Notes: generated by a model from the letters alone, not told the origin. Positions 1 through 5,307 are shown, counted from the stretch's first letter. The stretch: DNA of 5,307 bases from an uncultured Holophagaceae bacterium (GCA_903919165.1 CAIXHJ010000348.1:1-5307), one strand, 5' to 3'. Numbers and translations: made by a program.

Positions 1-1
1 A

Positions 2-2470
2 GACGCCTCCGCCCGCCTGAGGGTGTGGGAGGCCGATCTGTCCAAGGCGCAGGAGACCGTGGCCCTGGCCCAGGGCGCCCTCCGTCACGAGGAAGCCGAA
101 TCCCATGCCCTGCGCGAAGGGAAGGTCGAAAGCCAAAAGGAGATCTTGGCCCACCAGAAGCAGCGCCTGGGATTCCAGAGTCAGATTGCCCAGCTCGAAG
201 GGCGGTTGGATGCCCTGAACCATGACGAATCCATTCGGGCGCCACGTCTCGAGAGCCTCCAGGTGGAGGCCACTCAGGTAGATCGGGACCTGGAGGGTCT
301 TCTGTCCCAGCTGGAACAGGCCGAGGAGTCAGCCTTCGATCAGCGTCGCCATGCGGAAACCCTGGAGGAGACCCAGCGGACCCTGGCCCAGGACCATCAC
401 CGCGCCGAGGCGGAACTGGATGCCGCCGAGCGACGCCTGCGGCAGATCTCGGACCTGCTGGCCCAGAGTTTCGGGGACGAGGAACTGAGCAATGGACTCA
501 CCTGGTTGCACGAACAGGGGATGAGACCGCTCGCTCTGGTGGAGCTGCTGACGGTGGATGAGGCTCTGCGGCCGGATCTGGAGCGGCTGCTTGGAGTCTG
601 GCTCCAGTCGCTTTCCGTGGACTCGGACATGGCCCGGCAGGCTGTGGGGGCGCCGGGGCACCTTCTGCTGGCCCTGGGGAGCGAAGTGCCGCCGCCACCC
701 CCTCCGGAAGGTTGTGAACCTCTCAGGGACCATGTGCGCTGGACCGGTTCAGCCCGGCCTCTGCGGTCCCTTGTGGACAGGGCCTTCCGCTGTTCCGACG
801 GGGCACTGCCGGGCCTCGTAATGGCCCACCCTGACCTGGCCTTCGTGACTCCAGCCTTCATCCACCTGCCCTATGGTCCTATGCAACTGGGCATTTCCGC
901 GCCTGCCGCCTCGCCGATCAAGCTGAGGGTGGAAGAGGAAGAGGCTCAGGCCACGCGGGAAGCCCTGCTGGACCGTCTGGAAGAGTTGGAGGACCAGCGG
1001 GGACGGGGGGGTGACGAAGCCCGTGCCGCTCGTGAACGATCCCTGGAGATCGATGAGGATCTTCGCACCCTTCGCCGGAAATCGGACACGCTCAAGTCCC
1101 AACGGACGTCGCTGCAGGCACAGTTGTCCGAGATCCACGCCGTGAGCGAGCGGGCCGATGTCATGTGGGACCAGATCGAGACGGAGATCAAGCGGCTCCA
1201 AGTCCTGCTGCGCGAGCTTGAAGAGCATCCGGAAGAGGCGGGCGATGCCGCCCTGGACGAATCCATCCGGCAGGCGGAGCTCCGGGTCCGGGAGGCAAGA
1301 CAGCGCCTCGATGAATGCCGCGAACAGCGGCTGGAGGCCGCCCGAGGCCGTGATGCCGCATGGGCTGAACGGGATGGGCACGAGCGCCATCTGCAGCTCA
1401 CGCACCGGGGCCGTTTTGATCTCGAAGCCGAGCGTCAGCGGATGGAGGTGGAGGCCGCGGATCTACTGGCTCGCAGAGAAGGCTGCATCCGTCGTCTCGC
1501 CGAACTGGAGACGGAAACCCAAGGGTTGCTGCAGGAGCGGGAAGGCGTGCAGGCCCAGGCCAGGGAGGCCCAGCCCAGACTCGAACTGGACCAGGAGATT
1601 CTGCGAAACCATGAGCGGGCGGCCCGCGAATTTCAGGAGGCCCTGGAGAATGCTCGAGCCCAGCACCAAGAAGAGCTGATCCACGACGCCCAGGTTCAGG
1701 GGAGCCAGGAGGCTCTGGCCAAGGAAGTAGAACTGGCGCTGGGATTGGAAGTGCCGGTCTTCATGGTTGGCCTGACGGATGCAGAACGGCAAGCCTGGGA
1801 GGAAGGTGAACTGATTCACCAGACCCGGTTGAACGAGTTGCAGGGCCGACGCCTGGATTTGGGCGGAGTGAATCCTCTGGCCATCCAGGAGTTGGAAGAG
1901 GCCGAGACTCGCATGGCCTTCATGAATGAGCAGCGCGCCGACGTCACCACTGCCATCGGCAATCTTGAATCCACCATCCAGGAAATCAATGCCACCAGCG
2001 AGGAACGGTTCCGCGAGGCCTTCGATTTCGTGAACAGCCGGTTCCAGGAGGTCTTTCGCGAGGCCTTCGGCGGTGGAAACGCCAAACTCAGTCTGGAGGA
2101 TCCCAAGAACCTCCTGGAGTGCGGCATCGAGATCACCGCGCAGCCTCCTGGGAAGACGGCCAAGGCACTCACGCTTCTGAGCGGCGGCGAAAAGGCACTC
2201 ACGGCCATCTCGCTGCTCTTCGCCATCTTCCACTTCAAGCCCAGTCCCTTCTGCGTGCTGGACGAGGTGGACGCATCCCTGGATGAGGCCAACGTGAGCC
2301 GCTTTGCCGCCATGGTGCAGAAGATGAAGGCCGATACTCAGTTCATCGTCATCACGCACCAGAAGCCCACCATGGTGGCCGCTGACACACTCTACGGCGT
2401 CACCATGGAAGAGGCGGGCTGCTCCCGGTTGGTGAGCGTCCACCTGCGGGAGGCAGAGGCTCTGGTTTGA
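2..2470 (+). CDS. smc: Chromosome segregation protein SMC, C-terminal part (5' end outside window)
   Basis: SMC forms the ATPase dimer of the condensin-like Smc-ScpAB complex, which organises and helps segregate the nucleoid. The frame is open to the left edge, so the Walker A head and first part of the coiled coil are missing; SMC proteins are usually about 1,150-1,200 residues and about 822 are present. Counting from the GTG at 23 as residue 1 (an internal Val codon, not the real start): coiled coil to about 145, a hinge-like globular region about 146-302, returning coiled coil to about 660, then the C-terminal ATPase lobe. Visible motifs are the ABC signature LSGGEK (719-724), Walker B FCVLDEVDASLDE with D-loop (743-755) and the H-loop ITHQKPTM (His779). 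The end, LYGVTMEEAGCSRLVSV, is typical of SMC. The hinge is unusual: it carries six prolines in a row (223-228) and lacks the usual glycine-rich GGS-type motif. Identification as an SMC is very secure; Rad50 or RecN is ruled out by the C-terminal lobe. Confidence 0.96.
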   Translation, partial: DASARLRVWEADLSKAQETVALAQGALRHEEAESHALREGKVESQKEILAHQKQRLGFQSQIAQLEGRLDALNHDESIRAPRLESLQVEATQVDRDLEGLLSQLEQAEESAFDQRRHAETLEETQRTLAQDHHRAEAELDAAERRLRQISDLLAQSFGDEELSNGLTWLHEQGMRPLALVELLTVDEALRPDLERLLGVWLQSLSVDSDMARQAVGAPGHLLLALGSEVPPPPPPEGCEPLRDHVRWTGSARPLRSLVDRAFRCSDGALPGLVMAHPDLAFVTPAFIHLPYGPMQLGISAPAASPIKLRVEEEEAQATREALLDRLEELEDQRGRGGDEARAARERSLEIDEDLRTLRRKSDTLKSQRTSLQAQLSEIHAVSERADVMWDQIETEIKRLQVLLRELEEHPEEAGDAALDESIRQAELRVREARQRLDECREQRLEAARGRDAAWAERDGHERHLQLTHRGRFDLEAERQRMEVEAADLLARREGCIRRLAELETETQGLLQEREGVQAQAREAQPRLELDQEILRNHERAAREFQEALENARAQHQEELIHDAQVQGSQEALAKEVELALGLEVPVFMVGLTDAERQAWEEGELIHQTRLNELQGRRLDLGGVNPLAIQELEEAETRMAFMNEQRADVTTAIGNLESTIQEINATSEERFREAFDFVNSRFQEVFREAFGGGNAKLSLEDPKNLLECGIEITAQPPGKTAKALTLLSGGEKALTAISLLFAIFHFKPSPFCVLDEVDASLDEANVSRFAAMVQKMKADTQFIVITHQKPTMVAADTLYGVTMEEAGCSRLVSVHLREAEALV

Positions 2471-2507
2471 GCTGTCTCAGGGGTCGTCTCGGTGTAACGG
2501 GAAGGTG

Positions 2508-2564
2508 TTGACAAGCCGCTTTTCGCCCCACTTGGTTGGGACTACAGGGGGTTGATCTTGTCAA
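2508..2564. repeat. Short inverted repeat TTGACAAG / CTTGTCAA
   Basis: An exact 8-base inverted repeat has arms at 2508-2515 and 2557-2564, 41 bases apart, just left of the first DnaA-box-like pair. The left arm contains a TTGACA that could pass for a -35 box, but nothing resembling a -10 lies 16-18 bases downstream. The role is unknown and a chance match is possible. Confidence 0.3.
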
Positions 2565-2574
2565 TGCGAAAGAA

Positions 2575-2592
2575 AGTGGAAAATGTGGAAAA
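2575..2592 (-). promoter_or_regulatory. Tandem pair of DnaA-box-like 9-mers (left pair)
   Basis: Two 9-mers abut exactly: AGTGGAAAA (2575-2583) and TGTGGAAAA (2584-2592). Read on the - strand, the second is TTTTCCACA, which fits the relaxed DnaA-box consensus TTWTNCACA at every position; the first, TTTTCCACT, has one mismatch at the last base. Head-to-tail spacing with no gap makes a chance origin less likely. The second 9-mer overlaps the ATG of a short AT-rich reading frame that I do not consider a gene. Confidence 0.55.
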
Positions 2593-2620
2593 CACGGATT
2601 CTGGGCGATTCGGCAGAACC

Positions 2621-2690
2621 TACTATAGTCAACAATGGAAGAATTGAAATAAAAAGACTAACATTGTCGCCGTATAGGTCTTTTCGTGAG
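2621..2690. other. AT-rich segment, possible DNA-unwinding element
   Basis: The first 50 bases contain only 15 G/C by my count, against clearly GC-rich sequence on both sides. The segment starts next to an 8-base palindrome, ACTATAGT (2622-2629). It also holds an inverted repeat AAAAGAC (2652-2658) / GTCTTTT (2678-2684), and an interleaved ACAATG (2632-2637) / CATTGT (2662-2667). It lies between the two DnaA-box-like pairs, where an unwinding element would be expected. The small inverted repeats could be chance in AT-rich DNA. Confidence 0.45.
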
Positions 2691-2734
2691 AGGAACTCCA
2701 TATCCAGACAGGATTTAAGGCACCGGGAAGGGGC

Positions 2735-2755
2735 TAATCCACAGGCTTTTCCACA
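2735..2755 (+). promoter_or_regulatory. Pair of DnaA-box-like 9-mers (right pair)
   Basis: TAATCCACA (2735-2743) differs by one base from the strong box TTATCCACA. TTTTCCACA (2747-2755) fits the relaxed consensus TTWTNCACA fully. The two are separated by GGC, so their starts are 12 bases apart. They lie on the + strand, opposite in orientation to the left pair at 2575-2592, so the two pairs point at each other across the AT-rich segment. Confidence 0.55.
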
Positions 2756-2756
2756 A

Positions 2757-2775
2757 ACGGAAGGAGGCCTTCTGT
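2757..2775 (-). terminator. Possible weak terminator hairpin for the TPR gene
   Basis: The arms ACGGAAGG (2757-2764) and CCTTCTGT (2768-2775) can pair over eight positions with one G-U and a three-base AGG loop. The hairpin begins 43 bases past the TPR stop codon on the - strand. The following - strand bases, TTTG, give only a very short U tract, so termination would be weak or factor-assisted. No convincing intrinsic terminator was seen directly after smc on the + strand. Confidence 0.3.
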
Positions 2776-2818
2776 AACTACCTAGAAACGTTCGGGTGAC
2801 ATGGCCGTGACCGGAAGA

Positions 2819-4360
2819 TCACTCCTGGGATTCGGTCGCCAGGAATTCTGGACGCAGCCATTCATGGATGACCTCGTCGTCAACGCCCAGACCGGCCAGA
2901 TGATCCTTGGCCATCTTCAGGCTCTGGCCTTCATCACGACAGATGAGAAGGCGCTGCCTCCAGGCCTCGGTCGCCCGGGCGCGGAGTTCCGGCTCACCGT
3001 GGTTCATGCGCTTCTCGAGAACGAACCCGAGGTTGTTCGCGGCCTTGCGATGGTGGGGTTCAATGGCCAGAGCCTTCTCGTAGGCTTCGGTGGCTTCCTT
3101 CCAGCGCTTGGTGACTTCAAAGGCGACTCCCTTCGCGTTCCAGACGTCGGCATCCTGGGGTGCCAGGACCATGGCTTGGTCCACCATGCTCATCTGGTCC
3201 TCACGGCGGTTGGCAAAGCGATAGACCTCGGAAAGCCCCAGGTAGGCGCTGTATTCACCCGGGTCAAGCTCGAGGGCTTGGAGAAAGGCCTGCTCCGCGG
3301 CAGGCCCCTGGCGGGTCTCCACCAACACATAGCCCAGCTGGACCTGCAAGTCGGCAGCGTCGGGTTCGCGCATCAGGGCTTCGCGATAGCAGCGCAAGGC
3401 ATCGTCCCAGCGGGATTCCTCGCGGGCCATGTCACCAAGGGCGGCCCAGGGGTTCGCGGCGTCGGGATCGGTCTCGGTGGCGAGGCTGAAATAGGAGGCA
3501 GCCCCGTCGCGGTCGCCCATGTCACGCTTCAATTCACCCAGCAGGGCCTGGGCCTCGGCCAGCACCGGAGCTGGTGGCGCCAGGAGCATGAGGGTATGGA
3601 GCTGCCCCTGTGCCAGCTCAAGGTGGCCCTGTTCGCTGAAGATCTCCGCAAGGATGAAATAGCTGGCCGGGTCGGTCACATGCAGGCTGCGGGCCCGTTG
3701 GACGCAGCGCAGGCCTTCTGCCAATTCACCCCGTTTCAGGAGCAGCTCGCCAAGGGCGTGCCAGCCCCAGTAGTAACAATCCTCGGCGCGAAGCGCGGCC
3801 ACGAGCTGGGCCTCGGCTCCACTGACATCACCCAGCTGCTCCATGGCGATGGCCAGCAGGCGCAGGGTGCGTGGATCCTTCGGATTGAGGCTGAGGGCCT
3901 TCAGCAGCCAAGCCTTGGCCTCAGGAGCGTGGTTCAGGTGCAGCTGCACAAGGCCCGTCAGTTCCAGAGTCTTCGCGTCCTGCCCGTTCAAGGCCAGAGC
4001 CTGGTGGAGGGTTCGCTCGGCGCCGTCGAGATCCTGCATCAGCAGGCGCAGGTAGCCGAGGTTGCGGAGGTGGCCGCCCTCGTTGGGATGCTCGTCCCTG
4101 AGGGATTCCAGCTGGGCCAGGAGTTCCAGGCCTTCGTCTTCGCCATTGTGATCACTGAAGCAGAGGAGGCGTTCGAACCAGGCCTCCGCATGGGCACGGT
4201 CCTCGGCCAGCAACTGGTCCAGGATCTCCCGGGCCTCATCGTGGCGGGCCCGACCATTGAAGGCGCGAGCCAGGGCGAGACGGTCTTTAAAGGACGTTCC
4301 GGCGGCGGCCTTGAGCGCCGTCAGGCCGGGATCCAGCAGCTTGAGCCAAGGGCGTGCCAT
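2819..4360 (-). CDS. Tetratricopeptide-repeat (TPR) protein, function unknown
   Basis: The 513-residue protein consists almost entirely of TPR helix pairs. About a dozen 33-35-residue units run from near residue 26 to 450, with clear examples at about 95-128, 129-162, 163-195, 302-335, 336-369, 370-403 and 404-437 (for example WNAKGVAFEVTKRWKEATEAYEKALAIEP). TPR arrays are protein-binding scaffolds; no enzymatic domain, signal peptide, lipobox or membrane segment is visible, so a cytoplasmic adaptor is the best reading. The start at 4360 (MARPWLKLLD) is chosen because GAGG lies 6 bases upstream and because the frame further upstream, to an ATG at 4483, runs through the mobile element's inverted repeat and gives low-complexity, non-TPR sequence. 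It lies downstream of the dehydrogenase on the same strand and was probably its operon partner with a 28-base gap before the element inserted. The gene is convergent with smc. What it binds cannot be told from sequence. Confidence 0.93.
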   Translation of the reverse strand: MARPWLKLLDPGLTALKAAAGTSFKDRLALARAFNGRARHDEAREILDQLLAEDRAHAEAWFERLLCFSDHNGEDEGLELLAQLESLRDEHPNEGGHLRNLGYLRLLMQDLDGAERTLHQALALNGQDAKTLELTGLVQLHLNHAPEAKAWLLKALSLNPKDPRTLRLLAIAMEQLGDVSGAEAQLVAALRAEDCYYWGWHALGELLLKRGELAEGLRCVQRARSLHVTDPASYFILAEIFSEQGHLELAQGQLHTLMLLAPPAPVLAEAQALLGELKRDMGDRDGAASYFSLATETDPDAANPWAALGDMAREESRWDDALRCYREALMREPDAADLQVQLGYVLVETRQGPAAEQAFLQALELDPGEYSAYLGLSEVYRFANRREDQMSMVDQAMVLAPQDADVWNAKGVAFEVTKRWKEATEAYEKALAIEPHHRKAANNLGFVLEKRMNHGEPELRARATEAWRQRLLICRDEGQSLKMAKDHLAGLGVDDEVIHEWLRPEFLATESQE

Positions 4361-4366
4361 GGGATG

Positions 4367-4370
4367 CCTC
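4367..4370 (-). promoter_or_regulatory. Ribosome binding site deciding the TPR gene start
   Basis: On the - strand the sequence reads ACGAGGC, ATCCC, then ATG. GAGG occupies 4370-4367 with six bases before the ATG at 4360-4358, a normal Shine-Dalgarno distance. It lies just outside the mobile element, so the insertion left it intact. Confidence 0.6.
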
Positions 4371-4388
4371 GTAAGGGAGTCCAGCGTA

Positions 4389-4391
4389 TCA
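4389..4391 (-). other. Inferred original stop codon of the dehydrogenase gene, now beyond the element
   Basis: Deleting 4396-4710 (or equivalently 4398-4708 plus one copy of the four-base flank) joins the dehydrogenase frame ...LAAAL to Gly-TGA, with this TGA as the stop. The element length of 315 bases is a multiple of three, so the TGA is in the dehydrogenase frame even now, but an earlier stop inside the element (4596-4598) is reached first. The gap from this TGA to the TPR start codon is 28 bases, typical of an operon. This is an inference from the sequence junctions. Confidence 0.5.
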
Positions 4392-4393
4392 CC

Positions 4394-4397
4394 CAAG
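4394..4397. repeat. Possible target-site duplication, left copy (CAAG)
   Basis: If the element is taken as 4398-4708, it is flanked by CAAG here and CTAG at 4709-4712. These differ at one of four positions, so this is a possible but imperfect four-base duplication of a CTAG-like target. If the element is taken as 4396-4710, no duplication is seen. Confidence 0.25.
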
Positions 4398-4427
4398 GAG
4401 CCTGTCCAAGTATTCGAGCGCCCCGCG
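4396..4427 (+). repeat. Left terminal inverted repeat
   Basis: The outer 12 bases are AGGAGCCTGTCC, identical to the right end in reverse complement. After one A/G mismatch, AGTA matches, then similarity continues with a one-base gap and mismatches through CCCCGCG at 4421-4427. Beyond 4427 the two ends diverge. Confidence 0.8.
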
Positions 4428-4595
4428 ATGGGTCCAGGCGGGGTGCACCGCCAGGAAGGGCCCGCGGGGCGATGGGGTGGCATCGGTCAAGGGCGCTGAT
4501 GCCGCGGGGTGCCCGCATGGGCCCATCCCAAAGGGCGTGTGGCGGCGCGCGTCGCGATGCGGCGTCAGGCCCGGATCGCGCAGTACCCGCTGCGC

Positions 4596-5306
4596 TCACC
4601 TCGCCTTCCTTCTCGGTATCGCCTCTGGCGATACGCGAGACGGGAAGATATCTGCCTGGCTCGCGCGGCGCCGCACGCGCGGGGCATTCCAATTACTCGG
4701 ACAGGCTCCTAGTGCGGCAGCGAGCCCCTCACAAAGCAGGCGCGTCATCGCCTCGCGTGTTTCCACCGTGGCTGATCCGAGGTGGGGCAGCAGGGCGGTC
4801 CGGGGAGCCTGCAGCCAACGCGGATTGATCCGCGGTTCTCCCTCGTAGACATCCAGACCCACACCACCGAGGCGGCCCGATTCCAAGAGGTCGATGGCGG
4901 CATTCTCATCCATGATCCCGCCGCGGGCCGTGTTGATGATCATGGCACCCTCCGGCAGTTTCTCCAGCGCGATGCGGTCAAGCATGCCGCGGGTCTGGTC
5001 CGTGAGCGGGCAGTGCAGGGAGAGGACGGCGATGCGGGAAAGCAGTTCCCCCAGCGGCAGGCGCGACGCGCAGCCTGCGCCGAAATCCACCTCTCCGCCA
5101 CCGCCTTCCCGGTCCCAGAAGAGGGGCGTCATGCCCAGGGCCTTGACTCGGCGTGCGAAGGCCTGACCAATGGGACCGCTGCCCAGGATGCCGCAGGCCT
5201 TGCCAGTGAGGCTTCGGCCCAGCAACTGGTCCGGCGCCCAGCCCTTCCATGCACCGGAACGCACCAGGGCCTCGCCCTCCGCCAGGCGGCGAGTCAACGA
5301 CATCAG
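4596..5306 (-). CDS. D-isomer-specific 2-hydroxyacid dehydrogenase, C-terminal part with element-encoded tail (5' end outside window)
   Basis: The family reduces 2-keto acids or oxidises D-2-hydroxy acids with NAD(P); members include glyoxylate/hydroxypyruvate reductase and 3-phosphoglycerate dehydrogenase. The frame is open to the right edge; about 100 N-terminal residues are missing. Counting from Met at 5303 as residue 1: GSGPIG nucleotide-binding loop at 41-46, Asp64 at the end of the next strand (suggesting NAD rather than NADP), Arg127 in NTARGG, Glu156 in DVYEGEP and His174 in LLPHLGSAT, together the usual Arg/Glu/His catalytic set. No ACT domain follows, so it is not the long form of SerA; the substrate cannot be assigned. 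Residues 199-235 (GACPSNWN...RRKAR) are encoded by the inserted element and have no family character. The catalytic domain is intact, so the enzyme may still work. It lies upstream of the TPR gene on the same strand. Confidence 0.9.
   Translation of the reverse strand: MMSLTRRLAEGEALVRSGAWKGWAPDQLLGRSLTGKACGILGSGPIGQAFARRVKALGMTPLFWDREGGGGEVDFGAGCASRLPLGELLSRIAVLSLHCPLTDQTRGMLDRIALEKLPEGAMIINTARGGIMDENAAIDLLESGRLGGVGLDVYEGEPRINPRWLQAPRTALLPHLGSATVETREAMTRLLCEGLAAALGACPSNWNAPRVRRRASQADIFPSRVSPEAIPRRKAR
4605..4647. repeat. Long imperfect hairpin inside the element
   Basis: The core arms GTATCGCC (4616-4623) and GGCGATAC (4627-4634) pair perfectly around a TCT loop. Outside a one-base bulge, TCTCG (4611-4615) pairs with CGAGA (4636-4640), and beyond a small internal loop CTTCC (4605-4609) pairs with GGAAG (4643-4647). 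Eighteen base pairs in 43 bases is well beyond chance. It is not followed by a U tract on either strand, so it does not look like an intrinsic terminator. It lies in the element-encoded tail of the dehydrogenase reading frame, just before the new stop. Confidence 0.65.
4678..4710 (-). repeat. Right terminal inverted repeat
   Basis: Read on the - strand from 4710 inward, this begins AGGAGCCTGTCCGAGTA and ends in CCCCGCG, matching the left repeat at 4396-4427 apart from a few mismatches and one extra base. It is translated in the dehydrogenase frame as GACPSNWN, which shows that the element end lies inside that gene's frame. Confidence 0.8.
4709..4712. repeat. Possible target-site duplication, right copy (CTAG)
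   Basis: This is the partner of CAAG at 4394-4397, differing at one of four bases. CTAG is itself a palindrome, a kind of target some insertion sequences prefer. The assignment depends on where the element's true ends are placed. Confidence 0.25.
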
Positions 5307-5307
5307 C

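Larger units (their letters stand above)
2471..2818. other. Convergent intergenic gap with origin-like features (candidate oriC or DnaA-binding locus)
   Basis: This 348-base gap separates two genes that point towards each other, so it needs no promoter for either, and it is long for such a gap. It contains two pairs of DnaA-box-like 9-mers facing each other (2575-2592 on the - strand, 2735-2755 on the + strand) on both sides of a strongly AT-rich stretch. Box pairs of the form TNATCCACAGGCTTTTCCACA, and the reverse TGTGGAAAA, are typical of bacterial origins. A CTACTA at 2620-2625 resembles two units of the DnaA-trio element, too few to insist on. Against an origin: neither dnaA, dnaN, gidA nor parA/B is in view, no parS site (TGTTNCACGTGAAACA) is visible, and both flanking genes would be transcribed against outgoing forks. 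A DnaA-titration or DnaA-regulated site, or a small RNA locus, are alternatives. Confidence 0.45.
4396..4710. mobile_element. MITE-like non-autonomous element with terminal inverted repeats
   Basis: The 315-base segment is bounded by inverted repeats that share 12 exact outer bases (AGGAGCCTGTCC) and remain alignable, with a few mismatches and one single-base gap, for 32-33 bases to a shared CGCCCCGCG/TGCCCCGCG. The interior is dense in self-complementary sequence: a long hairpin at 4605-4647, GGCATC/GATGCC arms at 4479-4484 and 4498-4503, the palindrome ATGGGCCCAT at 4517-4526, and CCCGCGGG at 4461-4468. GCGATGGG is repeated directly at 4425 and 4469. No transposase gene fits inside. The position, at the extreme 3' end of the dehydrogenase gene, fits a tolerated insertion. 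Such short elements with long inverted repeats are usually mobilised in trans by a related full-length insertion sequence; I cannot name the family. An alternative is a structured dispersed repeat of other origin. Confidence 0.7.

Noticed and set aside
1005..1011. Run of seven G in smc as a phase-variation tract
   Set aside because: Seven G is short for slippage-based switching, smc is a housekeeping gene, and the run encodes ordinary coiled-coil residues in a GC-rich genome.
1463..2443. Open frame of 326 codons on the - strand
   Set aside because: It is antisense to the conserved SMC head and coiled coil, which are beyond doubt coding on the + strand.
2652..2684. AAAAGAC/GTCTTTT hairpin as a terminator for smc
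   Set aside because: The stem is short and AT-rich with a 19-base loop, and it lies about 180 bases past the smc stop; it does not have the GC-rich stem an intrinsic terminator needs.
2583..2777. Possible 64-residue protein in the intergenic gap, + strand
   Set aside because: Its ATG lies within the DnaA-box-like repeat, there is no well-spaced ribosome site, codon use is AT-rich and unlike the neighbours, and the product has no recognisable character.
2471..2818. parS site that would strengthen an origin-proximal location
   Set aside because: I looked for TGTTNCACGTGAAACA-like palindromes in the gap and found none.
2819..4483. Longer form of the TPR protein starting at 4483
   Set aside because: The 41 extra residues are translated from the mobile element and its inverted repeat, have no TPR character, and a better ribosome site precedes the ATG at 4360.
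2801..4828. Long open frame of 675 codons on the + strand
   Set aside because: It runs antisense to the TPR and dehydrogenase genes. The - strand proteins have clear domain structure, while this one is low in complexity and has none; it is open because the opposite strand is GC-rich coding DNA.

Overview
This is a GC-rich bacterial window holding the ends of two genes and one complete gene. On the + strand, the left edge to 2470 is the C-terminal two-thirds of a chromosome-partitioning SMC ATPase. The true SMC type (not MukB) argues against enterobacteria. The high GC content and gene style would fit, for example, Acidobacteriota of the Holophaga/Geothrix kind, but that is a low-confidence guess made without any search.

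From 2471 to 2818 lies a 348-base gene-free gap between two convergent genes. It has two pairs of DnaA-box-like 9-mers (tandem AGTGGAAAA/TGTGGAAAA at 2575-2592, and TAATCCACA plus TTTTCCACA at 2735-2755). They flank a strikingly AT-rich segment: I counted 15 G/C in the 50 bases from 2621. This looks like a small replication-origin or DnaA-binding locus and is one of the two main points of interest. Both neighbouring genes would meet outgoing forks head-on, which argues against a full oriC.

On the - strand, 4360 to 2819 is a complete 513-residue all-TPR protein of unknown role. Upstream of it, running in from the right edge, is the C-terminal two-thirds of a D-2-hydroxyacid dehydrogenase (NAD-binding domain and catalytic Arg/Glu/His present).

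Between the two - strand genes sits a 315-base element (4396-4710) with imperfect terminal inverted repeats of about 32 bases. It is packed with palindromes and has no credible gene. It resembles a MITE or other non-autonomous mobile repeat. It appears to have landed in the last codons of the dehydrogenase: removing it restores a reading frame that stops two codons later, 28 bases before the TPR gene start. With the element present, the dehydrogenase gains a 37-residue element-encoded tail and the gap to the TPR gene grows to 235 bases. The two genes probably formed, and may still form, an operon.
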